Source of the DNA: CAZHRJ01 sp964534765
Lineage (GTDB): Bacteria; Lindowbacteria; 2-12-FULL-62-27
Assembly: GCA_964534765.1 (NCBI GenBank)
Contig: CAZHRJ010000013.1
Coordinates: 1-34,238 of the forward strand
DNA: 34,238 nt
Reading direction: 5' to 3'
The first letter of the stretch is position 1, and every line of letters begins with the position of its first letter. The notes below the pieces were generated by a model, which was not told the DNA's origin, searched no databases, and was given only the letters and a program-made list of their open reading frames with translations. Shown here piece by piece: positions 23,726 to 32,710 of the stretch. Both the position numbers and the translations under genes were made by a program.

Positions 23726-24781
23726 TTACCGGTCCCCGGCCGACAGGATCGACCTGGCCCGTGGGCCGGCGGAACCCATCGGGAACGCGGCGAGATATCG
23801 CCGCGCGGCCCATTCGATGTCCGCGCGGGGCAGATCCTCGGAGGACGCGATTGCCAGTCGAAGCGCCTGTTCGACCAGAGATTCGGGCAAACCGGGAGAT
23901 TCCCGGACGGAGAGGAGGGCGGAAAGAATCCGCGCCCGATCGTTCCAGGATGCGGCGCGGTCGACCAGCGCGGCGGCGCCATAGAGAGTGGATGGATAAT
24001 AGTCCGCCGCCATACGCTGTGGATCGGCATCGGCGGCTCCACCGAGATAGACCGACCACTTTTTGAGCCGATACAGCACGTCGGCGGCGCGGGGATCGTC
24101 GGGATAGAGAAGGACAAACAATTTGGAGTATCTGCCGGCCTCCCGCCAGTCGCCATCCGCGTCGAGCGCCTGACAGAGCCTGAGTAGCGCGAGGCGGCTC
24201 CATTCGTCCGGCGGCCCGACCAGGAGGGCCGTCCACAACCGGGCGGCGCCGCGGGTGATATCGAATCCCATGAGCGATTCCGCCATGTGAAAATTAGCGC
24301 GTCGGGCCGCGGCGGGCGGCGGGAAAGGCAGGAGACGCTTCTGGAGAGCGCCGGATTTTTTCATGGATTTCAAGAACTCAGCGATATCGGCGATAGAGAG
24401 ATCAGGCCGAATCCGGACGAGTGCCTGATACTGCCGCGTGGCCAGTTCCGAGTCCCCGGCGACGCGCGCGGCGGAATAGAGGTAGAGTCGCATCCAGGCT
24501 CCGCGGGAATTATCCGGTATGCGGTCCTGGATCGGCTTGAGACTCCGGATGACGCCCTGGAAATCCTTTTCGAGGAAGTAGCTCTTTGCCAGATGGACGT
24601 GAGCGCCTTCGCGGGCCGCCGGATCGCCCTTGCGAATCACGGCCTCAAGATGCCGTCGCGCGGCGTCCAGGGATCCTTCTTCCAGGTATCGAACCGCCTT
24701 TTCAAGAGACGCGGGGAAGGCGGGCGAACCGTGTAAGACGGCGGTGAAGAGAAGGACAAGAGCCGGCAGAACTATTTTCAT
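23726..24781 (-). CDS. Exported TPR-like protein
   Basis: A 351-residue protein with a signal peptide (1-24, AFPAS) followed by helical repeats that read as TPR or Sel1-like units (SLEKAVRYLEEGSLDAARRH, FQGVIRSLKPIQDRIPD and later copies). No catalytic motif is visible. Its ATG overlaps the stop of the FecR-like gene (ATGA). It could be a periplasmic scaffold working with the other TPR protein in this operon. Confidence 0.75.
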   Translation of the reverse strand: MKIVLPALVLLFTAVLHGSPAFPASLEKAVRYLEEGSLDAARRHLEAVIRKGDPAAREGAHVHLAKSYFLEKDFQGVIRSLKPIQDRIPDNSRGAWMRLYLYSAARVAGDSELATRQYQALVRIRPDLSIADIAEFLKSMKKSGALQKRLLPFPPPAAARRANFHMAESLMGFDITRGAARLWTALLVGPPDEWSRLALLRLCQALDADGDWREAGRYSKLFVLLYPDDPRAADVLYRLKKWSVYLGGAADADPQRMAADYYPSTLYGAAALVDRAASWNDRARILSALLSVRESPGLPESLVEQALRLAIASSEDLPRADIEWAARRYLAAFPMGSAGPRARSILSAGDR

Positions 24782-26580
24782 GGCCGTTTCACCTCGATCG
24801 TATCGGACCAGTCACTTTCCTCGTGGCTCGATACCGAAATGGCTCTGACGCGGAACCGGAGAGGGATCCCGGAATCAGGCCAGTCAGCCACGTAAGGCGG
24901 CGCCGAGAGGGAAGCGACGCGGACGGGCGCGCCCTGGTCGATGCGATAGACGTTGAATCCCGCGACGTCGATTGTCGGTTCCATTCTCCAGGTCAGGCGG
25001 AATCGCTGGTCCTCGATTTTAACGGCGAGAGAATCCGGCGGGAGGGGCTGAATGGACGCGGATGAGGCGGCAACCGGCTCAGACATCGGGCCTTCCCCTC
25101 CGGCAGGATCGACGAGAGAAGCGCGATAGACATAAGCCGCCGATGCGGACGCCTGAACGGGGTCGACAAAGGATCGGTCGCGTGTTTCGCCCACAATGAT
25201 AAAAGGCCCCTCCCGCGAATAGCTTCGATACACCCGATACCGTATTTTTCGAGGCGGGTATCGTTCGAACTCGATGGAAAACCCCTCAGGCGTCCATGCG
25301 GTTTTTGAAATGAGCGGCGCCGACTCTGGATCAATCCCCGCCGGCGCGGGCCGCGTCGCGGAATCCGCATCATGCGGATCGGAAAGCACGGGATGTGCCG
25401 ACGATGCGGCCGGGCGATCAGCGACGACGACCCAGGACGTGTCCGTCCGGTGACCGGCGCGGTCGACGGCGGTCAGGGCGATATGATTTTCTCCCGGCTC
25501 AAGAGGGACCAGCTGGTTAAATTTCCGATCCTGGGTCAGTATGGATTTGCCCGCGAGGATGAGTGCCGCCGGTTCGCTGACGGATCCGCTAAGGAGTATT
25601 TCCCGGAGTGTCGTTCTGGGCGGGACGGGATCGATGAGGAGGCGTGGCGGTTCCAGATCGACCCGCGCGCGGACAAGGAGGGTTCCCGTGGATTGATTTT
25701 GATCCAGGCGGATGAGGAAACTGTCCGAGTCCGGCGGGATTTTGAGCGACGCCGAGAAGAGTCCCGATGGATCGACCGCCGCAGGCGCCCGGTTGACCCA
25801 TACCCGAACCGGCCCACCGGACACGTCGACCCGGCCTTCGATCGACACCAGTTCCGTCCCGAGCACCGATCCGGGTCGAGGGGAAATCCAACGGACTCTG
25901 GGCGGGGCATCTCCATCGACTGAATACCGCATCTGGAGAATCTGTCGGGCCTCCAAGCGGGCGCGGACATCCGGCGGCATGGGTCGAGCGGCTGTTTGGC
26001 CGCCGGCAGTGGAGACGAGCAACTGATTCCCGGAGAGCGTTTTTTCGGACGATCCGTCCGCAGGCAGGAAAGAGGCTCGACCGAGGATGCAGAAAAACAT
26101 GGCCCGCTGGCCGTTCACATCCCATTCTCCGATCGAACCTGGGGAGAGTGACAATCGACCGAAATCGGAGAGAAAGAGCACAGGGGAAGCCTCTTCACCC
26201 AGAATCAGCCGAGCCCGGCCGAACCGAAGATGGACTCGCGTGTCGGACAGGGCCAGAGTTGAGAATTCGCCGGCCTCAATCAACAGCCCCGCCGGCAATG
26301 GACTTCCATGCTGCAGGGCCAGGACGCCGCCAGATTCCACGCGGATTTCCGTTGTCTGCCCTTCCGGCAAGCGGTCGCCCATCCACAAAAACGACCGCGG
26401 GTCCTCCGGCTCCCGAATTCGAAGAGCCAGGTTCTGGAGTCCCACGACCCGCCAGACGGGGGAGACCGGATTTGTGACGCCGGTTGAGGCTTCACCGGCC
26501 GGACCGGCGGACAGGGCGAATGCGAGCGCAGCGACAGCGGCGGGAAGGGTCGAGAGCCGACAACGAACGCCGAGCCGCAT
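24778..26580 (-). CDS. Exported FecR-like protein with FN3/Ig-type domains
   Basis: A 600-residue protein with an N-terminal signal (about 1-31). Residues 60-215 resemble a FecR-type domain (GDRLPEGQTTEIRVESGGVL, then beta-strands around LALSDTRVHL). The remainder is Ig/FN3-like: DSFLIRLDQN, ENHIALTAVDRAGHRTD, YRVYRSYSREGPF, and a final FNVYRIDQGAP unit. It is probably a periplasmic or surface beta-sandwich protein, possibly peptidoglycan- or partner-binding. Eight bases separate it from the upstream TPR gene. Domain calls are by eye. Confidence 0.7.
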   Translation of the reverse strand: MRLGVRCRLSTLPAAVAALAFALSAGPAGEASTGVTNPVSPVWRVVGLQNLALRIREPEDPRSFLWMGDRLPEGQTTEIRVESGGVLALQHGSPLPAGLLIEAGEFSTLALSDTRVHLRFGRARLILGEEASPVLFLSDFGRLSLSPGSIGEWDVNGQRAMFFCILGRASFLPADGSSEKTLSGNQLLVSTAGGQTAARPMPPDVRARLEARQILQMRYSVDGDAPPRVRWISPRPGSVLGTELVSIEGRVDVSGGPVRVWVNRAPAAVDPSGLFSASLKIPPDSDSFLIRLDQNQSTGTLLVRARVDLEPPRLLIDPVPPRTTLREILLSGSVSEPAALILAGKSILTQDRKFNQLVPLEPGENHIALTAVDRAGHRTDTSWVVVADRPAASSAHPVLSDPHDADSATRPAPAGIDPESAPLISKTAWTPEGFSIEFERYPPRKIRYRVYRSYSREGPFIIVGETRDRSFVDPVQASASAAYVYRASLVDPAGGEGPMSEPVAASSASIQPLPPDSLAVKIEDQRFRLTWRMEPTIDVAGFNVYRIDQGAPVRVASLSAPPYVADWPDSGIPLRFRVRAISVSSHEESDWSDTIEVKRP

Positions 26581-26588
26581 GTGGGGGA

Positions 26589-28472
26589 TTACGGAAGGAT
26601 TTGCTTAAAATAATCGCCGATACCGACGTACCGGACACGCTCGATTTCCTGGACGCGGACGCGGCTATGCCATTCATAGATGTTGATGACGTCCGAACGG
26701 AGCGGACCGCCGAGGACATCGATGGTGAATTTGCGCCGGGAGTTCAGTCCATGCCGGCGTCCGACGTCGACAATCAAATATCCCTCACGCTCTTTTTTTA
26801 CAACCTTCGTAAATTGCGCCGAGGCGTCCTGGAGTGCGCGAACGCTGACGAGGATGAGTTCATCCATGAAATCGGAGCGGCTGCGGATGGCGACGTGTTG
26901 TTCTTTGAGTTCGAGTGACGGGAAGCCGCCCTGATATCCGCCGATGGGAAAAATTCCGAATTCGGCCGAGAAGGTTTTTTCGGGATCGAGACCGATATCT
27001 CCGTGAAGAAAGAAGTCCGCGCCCTTTTGATGGGCGACCTCTTCCGCTTTTTCAAACGGCACAGCCGGTTCGAGGGCTTGAATCTGGAAGGAGGTGAGCG
27101 CCTCCGCGAAGAGTGCGAGGGCATCGGTGATCAATCGGCCGAAACTGGGCCTGGTGGTGTGAGCATCATCGAACAGCCTGAAGACATACAGGCTGTAGGT
27201 TCTCCGTTGAGTGACATCGGTGGGCTGGACATCGACGCCCAGACTCTGGCCGCGGCGGCGGAGGTTGTCATCGAAGGGATCGAGGTCGAGGGCAACGCCA
27301 ACTTCCTTGCGGGACGTTTCAGCCAGACCCATCTGCCAAGCGACTTCGCCCAGGTACCGCCGGCTGAATTTATCCCGTGGATTCAATTTCCGCGCCAGGT
27401 AGAGAGGGATAAACGAGGGTTCGATCGATCCGGAGAAGAACAGTTGTTTGCCGGCCCTGAGCCGGTCCTCCGCGCGTTTGAGCCGTAGCGGATCGGAAAC
27501 GTCGAGGTATCGGAGGAGCCACAGATCCAGCTGCATGAGCAGATAAGGCCGGTCGGGAACATTGCGGAGGTAATCGGCCAGGATCTGAATCCCCGCGGCG
27601 TGCCTGCCCAACGCCACTTCGCTGAGACTTTTGAGATAGATCAATTCCTCCATTTCATCCTCGGACAATTTTTCAGTCGGGGCGTTCTTCAATATTTCAT
27701 GCGCCTCGGGGTATCGATCCGACATGAGGTTGAGCCTGGCGAGGAGGCGGTTGAATCGCGGATTGCGGATGAGGCTGGGCGGCGCCTCGGAGAAGAGGTC
27801 GAGAATATCGGCCAGGGATATTTTCGACCGCAAAAGATGCCCGACCGTCGCTTCGTAGCTCTCAACCCTGTCGGGGAAATCGGAGAGGAGGGTTTTGGAC
27901 ACATCGTAGACGGCTCTGGGATCGCCGATGATGGACTCGATCTCGAGCTGCAGCCGTCTGGCCTCGAAGAATTTTTCGCGGAGCGTCAGCGCCAGCTTGA
28001 GTTCCTCCCGGGCCTTGAGATAATTGTGCTTGCCCATCAGGACAAGCGCCCGGAAATACCGGATATCGGGACTTTGTCCGAACCGTTCGGAGACGGCGTC
28101 GAGGATCTGTTCGGCCTTTTGAAAATTTTTCAATTGATAGGCGTAGAGATTCAAGCGCCGGATGACGATTTCCAGATTGTTCGGATCGCTGGCATCCGCG
28201 TCGAGGTAAGCCGAGTCGGCATCCTCGAACTTGCTGAGTTTGACCAGGACATCGCCGAGGAGGAGGTGGGCCGGGACGTAGTTGGGATTTTCTTCGAGAC
28301 CGCGACGGATGTTCAGAATGGCGGTATAATACTCGCCGCGATCATAGTTTCCCTTCGCGCTTTCATATTCGCTCCGGATATCGGCAACCGATGCGCCGGA
28401 TGCCAGCCCCACCCAGAGACAAACGGCGAGCGTGCGAAAAATCTGTTGCGGGACGTGCCGACGGTGGGTCAT
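26589..28472 (-). CDS. Large exported TPR protein
   Basis: A 627-residue protein with a signal-like N-terminus (about 10-30) and at least five TPR units in the first 350 residues (YDRGEYYTAILNIRRGLEEN, AHLLLGDVLVKLSKFEDADS, FRALVLMGKHNYLKAREELK). The C-terminal 240 residues are a mixed alpha/beta domain without a motif I know; VVKKEREGYLIVDVGRRHGL resembles the C-terminus of outer-membrane or FlgT-like proteins. Its ATG overlaps the stop of the GspE-like gene (ATGA). Confidence 0.78.
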   Translation of the reverse strand: MTHRRHVPQQIFRTLAVCLWVGLASGASVADIRSEYESAKGNYDRGEYYTAILNIRRGLEENPNYVPAHLLLGDVLVKLSKFEDADSAYLDADASDPNNLEIVIRRLNLYAYQLKNFQKAEQILDAVSERFGQSPDIRYFRALVLMGKHNYLKAREELKLALTLREKFFEARRLQLEIESIIGDPRAVYDVSKTLLSDFPDRVESYEATVGHLLRSKISLADILDLFSEAPPSLIRNPRFNRLLARLNLMSDRYPEAHEILKNAPTEKLSEDEMEELIYLKSLSEVALGRHAAGIQILADYLRNVPDRPYLLMQLDLWLLRYLDVSDPLRLKRAEDRLRAGKQLFFSGSIEPSFIPLYLARKLNPRDKFSRRYLGEVAWQMGLAETSRKEVGVALDLDPFDDNLRRRGQSLGVDVQPTDVTQRRTYSLYVFRLFDDAHTTRPSFGRLITDALALFAEALTSFQIQALEPAVPFEKAEEVAHQKGADFFLHGDIGLDPEKTFSAEFGIFPIGGYQGGFPSLELKEQHVAIRSRSDFMDELILVSVRALQDASAQFTKVVKKEREGYLIVDVGRRHGLNSRRKFTIDVLGGPLRSDVINIYEWHSRVRVQEIERVRYVGIGDYFKQILP

Positions 28473-30199
28473 CCGGCGGCGGTGCGAGGGCCGCCATAGA
28501 GTCGTTCTTCGCCGTAGGTTTCCCTCAACACCTCATCAATGGTCGTCAGTCCGGCGAGAATTTTTTTCTTCCCGCGGCTTCTCAAGTTCATCATGCCGGT
28601 CTGTTCAACCGCCTCAAGGAGATCCTTGATGGCGGACCGGCGGAGGATCATTTCCGTCAACTCGCGGTTAAACCGGAGGACCTGAAAGATCCCTGTCTGG
28701 CCTCGATACCCGGTGCCGAAACATTCCTCGCATCCGGCGCCGCAGTAAAAATCGTAATCCCTGTAATCGAGCATATCGACTTTCTGAAGTTCCTCGAGGT
28801 TGGGATGGTAGACCGTGGCGCATTTGCTGCAGATGCGTCGGACGAGCCGCTGGGCGACGATGCCGAGTGTTTGAGTGGCGAAGGTATATCGATCGAGTTT
28901 GGGATTATCGAGGAGATGGAGGAGCGCGTCGAAGGCGGTTTCGGCGAAGTAGGTGCAGAGGACGAATTTACCGACGGCGGCGGCGAAGAGGGCTTGAGGG
29001 ACGCTGTCGAGAGTGGACAGGCGGTCGATGAGGAGCACGTCCGGGTCCTGCCGGAGGGCGCGGAGGACGATGGAGTCGGCGTTTTCGAAATCCGGATTCC
29101 GGGTGGGGTGAAGCTGATTAAAATGGTCGACGAGGAGTCCCATCGGGGCTTCGATGCTCATGACGAAGCTGTTGTGTGCGCGATAGAGATAATTGGCGAC
29201 GCTGTAGACCGTCGTCGTTTTACCGCTGTGGGACGACCCGCACACCAGGAGGAGACCTTCGGGGGCCGTCATCAATTTTTCGAATATTTCAAACGCTTCA
29301 AGTTCAAATCCAAGTTCCGAGACATCCCGGATATACATATCGCGGCGCAGGAGGTGCAAAACCGCCTTGGTGCCCAGAACGGTTTCGATGAGTCCCACGC
29401 GCAGTTCCATCCGTTCCTCGCCAAAGGCGAGTCTCACGACAAAGCTTTCATCGAAGGGAGTTTCAAGGATGAGCTGTTCACGGGTGGAGAGATCGCGAAG
29501 CATCGCGAGGAGGGCGAGGTACTGCTGCACCGGGACGTGAGTGCGGTCGTAGAGGAAGCCGTCGATTCGGAATTTAATTTGGAGGTATGACCGGCGGGGT
29601 TCCATGATGAGGGACTGGGCGTTTTCGCGGATGGCCTGAGTGATGAGTTTTTCCAGCAGGAGGTCCGCCATGCTTTCGACGCCCTCTGTTACCAGCGGCA
29701 CCGTATCGCCGTTTCGGGAGACGAGGTACAATTCGGGTTCGACCGGTTGCGCGGATTTTTCAACGGCGAATACGGAATTGAGAAGGGACCGGATATCATC
29801 CCGAACGCTGACGACCGGAGTGACCGAGAGACCGGTCATTTTGGAGAGATTGTCGATCAATTCGAGATCGAAGGGATCGTCCATTGCGACCGTGAGGACC
29901 TGCCCGGCGCGATCGCCGAAGGCGATGGCAGCGATATGATTTTTCCGGCAGATATCCTCCGACAGAATCCGCGCGACCGCGGGATCGACGGCATAGTGTT
30001 TCAAGCGGACAAAGGGCACGCCCACCTGTTCGGCAATGGCCTTGAGCATATCGTCTTCCCGCACCAGCCCCGCGGATACAAGATACTCGCCCAATTTCCC
30101 GCCCTTTTGTTTTTGAGCGTCGAGCGCGTCAGCGAGAGTTTTTTCATCAATGAGACCGGCTTTCCGAAGAACGTCTCCGAGGCGTAATTTTCGAAACAT
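28469..30199 (-). CDS. GspE/PilB-like ATPase with degenerate catalytic motifs
   Basis: A 576-residue protein with an N-terminal MshEN-type domain (1-145: LGDVLRKAGLIDEKTLADAL, LGEYLVSAGLVREDD) and a C-terminal secretion ATPase domain (about 175-560). Walker A is GSSHSGKTTT (321-330), still GxxxxGKT. The Asp box is SIEAPMG in place of the usual IEDPVE; Walker B is LLIDRLST where PilB/GspE have GEIRD; the His box is CTYFAET rather than STLHTND. The zinc cysteines (CSKC, CGAGCEEC) remain. It may bind but poorly hydrolyse ATP. ATG 30199 overlaps yggU (TGATG). Confidence 0.86.
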   Translation of the reverse strand: MFRKLRLGDVLRKAGLIDEKTLADALDAQKQKGGKLGEYLVSAGLVREDDMLKAIAEQVGVPFVRLKHYAVDPAVARILSEDICRKNHIAAIAFGDRAGQVLTVAMDDPFDLELIDNLSKMTGLSVTPVVSVRDDIRSLLNSVFAVEKSAQPVEPELYLVSRNGDTVPLVTEGVESMADLLLEKLITQAIRENAQSLIMEPRRSYLQIKFRIDGFLYDRTHVPVQQYLALLAMLRDLSTREQLILETPFDESFVVRLAFGEERMELRVGLIETVLGTKAVLHLLRRDMYIRDVSELGFELEAFEIFEKLMTAPEGLLLVCGSSHSGKTTTVYSVANYLYRAHNSFVMSIEAPMGLLVDHFNQLHPTRNPDFENADSIVLRALRQDPDVLLIDRLSTLDSVPQALFAAAVGKFVLCTYFAETAFDALLHLLDNPKLDRYTFATQTLGIVAQRLVRRICSKCATVYHPNLEELQKVDMLDYRDYDFYCGAGCEECFGTGYRGQTGIFQVLRFNRELTEMILRRSAIKDLLEAVEQTGMMNLRSRGKKKILAGLTTIDEVLRETYGEERLYGGPRTAAG

Positions 30200-30450
30200 C
30201 ACGAGGATGCAATTCTGACGCGTTTAACCCGGCTCCGCGCGCCCTGGACGATCCGGATAGCTGATTTGGGTCGACCCGTGAATTGGGCCAGCAAATCGAT
30301 GAGGGCGGCGTTCGCGCGGCCGTCGACCGGAGGCGCCTGGAGGCGGACGCGCAGGATATCCTGAGACCAGCCCACGATTTCGCTTCGCGAGGATCGAGGG
30401 GTGATTTTGACTTTAAATTCGCCCGGGAGAGTGGAATCCGAAGTAGTCAA
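30199..30450 (-). CDS. yggU: YggU/DUF167 family protein
   Basis: An 83-residue protein with the DUF167 core: FKVKITPRSSRSEIVGW, LRVRLQAPPVDGRANAALI, and IRIVQGARSRVKRVRI. A TTG at 30450 overlaps the TGA of yggT (TTGA), a plausible coupled start; any longer frame upstream lies antisense-like inside yggT. Function unknown, but yggU commonly follows yggS-proC-yggT. The stop overlaps the next start. Confidence 0.83.
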   Translation of the reverse strand: MTTSDSTLPGEFKVKITPRSSRSEIVGWSQDILRVRLQAPPVDGRANAALIDLLAQFTGRPKSAIRIVQGARSRVKRVRIASS

Positions 30451-30752
30451 CTGGCGAGTCCCGTTGAGAGTTTGCGAAGGATATCGATGACGAGAGTACC
30501 GAAGAAGATCGACCCGAAGAAAACGACCAGGAGGGCCAGATCGACGACGCGCGGTTCGACCCCCATTTTTCTGCGAATGGGATCGAGGATGAGTTCCGTG
30601 AAACGAAATACGAAAACGACGCCGGGATTGGACGTGCCCTCGGCGTAGAAGTTCATGACGAAGCGCATGAGCAGGAGGATGCAAAACAGGACGAGCGCAG
30701 CCGTCAGCATATTGGCCGTTGCGGTTAGAAGCGCCGCCAGAATGGTAAACAC
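30447..30752 (-). CDS. yggT: YggT family integral membrane protein
   Basis: A 101-residue inner-membrane protein with two hydrophobic clusters (about 10-35 and 68-90), separated by a conserved YGGT-type loop FRFTELILDPIRRKMG. Its position between proC and yggU is the conserved one. The role is linked in other bacteria to envelope or osmotic homeostasis, with no biochemical assignment. Confidence 0.88.
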   Translation of the reverse strand: MFTILAALLTATANMLTAALVLFCILLLMRFVMNFYAEGTSNPGVVFVFRFTELILDPIRRKMGVEPRVVDLALLVVFFGSIFFGTLVIDILRKLSTGLAS

Positions 30753-30770
30753 GATACTCTCACACTCCCA

Positions 30771-31565
30771 TCAATGGGAAAGTTGTATCCCGCGCCGCAC
30801 CGCGGCCCGGATGGCCTCACGCGCCACCTCGCCTAGTCTTCGGCGCTTAAAAATCGCCAAGGCCGCCTCGGTGGTCCCTCCCGGCGAGGTGACCATTTCG
30901 CGCAGGCGGCGGGGCGACAGGCGAGGTCCAATTCGCAGGAGCTGTCCAGTCCCGGCGAGGGTCTGCACCGCGAGGGATTCGGACAGGTCCGCCGGCAAAC
31001 CCGCCCGTTTTGCCGCGCCTGATAAAGATTCCAAGAATGCACAATACAATGCCGGGCCGCTTCCAGAAAGAGCCGTGACCACATTCATCCGGCGTTCCGG
31101 AACGAGGAAAACGCGGCCCATGGAGGCGAAGAGTCTGGAGGCAAAGCGAAGATCGGCGGGGGAGGTCCCGTCCGTGGAGAGGACGATGGCGCCGGCGCCG
31201 ACCAGAAGCGGCGTATTGGGCATCGCCCGGATGATCCGCGCGCCCGGGAGAAGGCGAGCCAGCCGGCGGCGGGTTGTACCGGCCAAAATGGAGATCACGC
31301 GTTTACCCCGGACTTCCCGACCCATCCGGCCGGCGGTGTGAGAGATGACCTGTGGTTTGACAGCGAGGAGGACGGACCGGGCGATGCGGGCGGCCGCGGC
31401 CGGGTCGGGTGTGACCCGACAGCCCAGGGCCGCGGCGCGGCGGCGTGCCGAGCGGAGGGGATCGGCCAGGATCAATTGCCGTGGTAAAATGACGTGATTG
31501 CGGACCCAGGAGGCGGCGATGGCATATCCCATCCGGCCCGCGCCGATGATGGCCATCTCGATCAT
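30771..31565 (-). CDS. proC: Pyrroline-5-carboxylate reductase
   Basis: A 264-residue NAD(P)H-dependent reductase for the last step of proline synthesis. The Rossmann motif is IIGAGRMGYAIA (6-17), followed by LLAVKPQ, IRAMPNTPLLVGAGA and the family signature ALSGSGPALYCAFLES; TSPGGTTEAAL is near the C-terminus. It lies 15 bases after yggS and 18 before yggT. Confidence 0.94.
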   Translation of the reverse strand: MIEMAIIGAGRMGYAIAASWVRNHVILPRQLILADPLRSARRRAAALGCRVTPDPAAAARIARSVLLAVKPQVISHTAGRMGREVRGKRVISILAGTTRRRLARLLPGARIIRAMPNTPLLVGAGAIVLSTDGTSPADLRFASRLFASMGRVFLVPERRMNVVTALSGSGPALYCAFLESLSGAAKRAGLPADLSESLAVQTLAGTGQLLRIGPRLSPRRLREMVTSPGGTTEAALAIFKRRRLGEVAREAIRAAVRRGIQLSH

Positions 31566-31580
31566 CCGACCGGCGCTCGA

Positions 31581-32375
31581 CTAGACCCTGACGGGCCGCG
31601 GCCCGAAGAGGATCGTTCCGACGCGGATGAGAGTCGCGCCTTCTTCGATGGCTATCTCAAAATCGTCACTCATTCCCATGGACAGCGTATCGAATTCCTC
31701 AGCGGCACGGCCCGATTTTCGAAATTGATCAAAGAGTTCCCGGACAGTTTTAAAACATGCGCGGGCGGGGGCAGTGTCGGCCGGCGTCGGAGACACCGGC
31801 AGGGGACCGATAGCCATGAACCCCCGAAGGCGAATATTGGGCAGCCGGCCGAGCGACTCCGCCATGGCCAGAGCCGCATCCGGTTTGACACCATGCTTGG
31901 CCGGTTCGCCCGTCGGTTCAACCTGAATCAGGACATCCACCGTGCGGCCGATGCGTTCGGATTCCTTCTGAATCGCGGCGGCCAATTCGGGCCGATCAAG
32001 GCTATGGATCATGGAGAACGTTCGGACGGCCGGCCGGACTTTGTTGGATTGCAGGGTTCCAACCAGATGCCAGCGGATGGCGATGTCGGACAGATGAGGG
32101 GCTTTATCGAGAGCCTCCTGGACGCGATTTTCACCGATATCGGCGAGACCGGCTGATACCGCCGCGCGAACAGCCCCGGCCGGGTGGCCCTTGGATACGG
32201 CGACGCACCGAACGGATGCAGGCGGCCGGCCGGCCCTGGCGCACGATCGGTCGATGCGGTCCTGGAGAAGGAGGAGGTGATCCAGAATAAGCCCCGAATC
32301 TGATTTGATTTGATCCGCCAACCGATTTTCTCCATCGCCATAGAATTCAGACGCGTGAAAGATTCCTGGTGCCAT
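31581..32375 (-). CDS. yggS: YggS family PLP-binding protein
   Basis: A protein of about 264 residues that binds pyridoxal phosphate and controls its homeostasis. The PLP Lys62 is in VAVSKGHP; IGENRVQEALDK, WHLVGTLQSNKV, MIHSLDR, VEPTGEPAKHGV and a terminal MSDDFEIAIEEGATLIRVG are all family motifs. The start is uncertain: ATG 32375 is used because the longer frame runs into the tRNA-Leu gene. It is the first gene of the operon extending to gpmA. Confidence 0.9.
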   Translation of the reverse strand: MAPGIFHASEFYGDGENRLADQIKSDSGLILDHLLLLQDRIDRSCARAGRPPASVRCVAVSKGHPAGAVRAAVSAGLADIGENRVQEALDKAPHLSDIAIRWHLVGTLQSNKVRPAVRTFSMIHSLDRPELAAAIQKESERIGRTVDVLIQVEPTGEPAKHGVKPDAALAMAESLGRLPNIRLRGFMAIGPLPVSPTPADTAPARACFKTVRELFDQFRKSGRAAEEFDTLSMGMSDDFEIAIEEGATLIRVGTILFGPRPVRV

Positions 32376-32452
32376 CCCGTAAATTCCGTGTGTCGTACTC
32401 ACCCTCCCGGCCGCGCGCGGCTCATTTCCGGGACGATACAGCCGTGCCTGCA

Positions 32453-32535
32453 TGCCGGTGGAGGGACTTGAACCCCCATGAGGTTGCCCTCAATGGATTT
32501 TGAGTCCATCGCGTCTGCCGTTCCGCCACACCGGC
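32453..32535 (-). tRNA. tRNA-Leu(CAA)
   Basis: The reverse complement folds into a class II tRNA: acceptor GCCGGTG/CACCGGC with discriminator A; D-arm with TGGCGGAACGGCAGACGC; anticodon stem ATGGA/TCCAT with loop CTCAAAA (anticodon CAA); long variable arm TTGAGGGCAACCTCAT; and T-arm GGGGGTTCAAGTCCCTC. CCA is not encoded. It is 77 bases upstream of the chosen yggS start. Confidence 0.96.
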
Positions 32536-32618
32536 ACTTAAAGCGTCAGAGACGCCAACCCGGATGGTAAGTCGGCGGCCCACTTTTGTCCATAGCCGGG
32601 AAAATATCCGCGGCGGCC

Positions 32619-32647
32619 TTGACACCTGTCATGCAGGAAGTTAGAGT
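32619..32647 (+). promoter_or_regulatory. Putative porin promoter
   Basis: TTGACA at 32619-32624 and TAGAGT at 32642-32647 with a 17-base spacer. The -10 matches the consensus at four of six positions. Confidence 0.45.
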
Positions 32648-32657
32648 CTATAAACAA

Positions 32658-32676
32658 TGATTGAGTTGCTCAATCA
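32658..32676. promoter_or_regulatory. 8-bp perfect dyad, operator-like
   Basis: TGATTGAG-TTG-CTCAATCA lies just downstream of the predicted porin transcription start and 34 bases before its ATG. It could be a repressor site or a 5' hairpin of the message. Confidence 0.5.
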
Positions 32677-32710
32677 AGTCTATTGTAGACCACATTAGGA
32701 GGGTGACCAA

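Noticed and set aside
22924..24066. 380-residue plus-strand open frame
   Set aside because: It is antisense to gpmA and the TPR gene, which have clear motifs; GC-rich codon bias opens the opposite strand.
28391..29590. 399-residue plus-strand open frame
   Set aside because: It is antisense to the GspE-like gene and has no recognisable motif.
32422..32625. 67-residue minus-strand open frame
   Set aside because: It is a translation of the tRNA-Leu gene (GVAERQTRWTQNP pattern).
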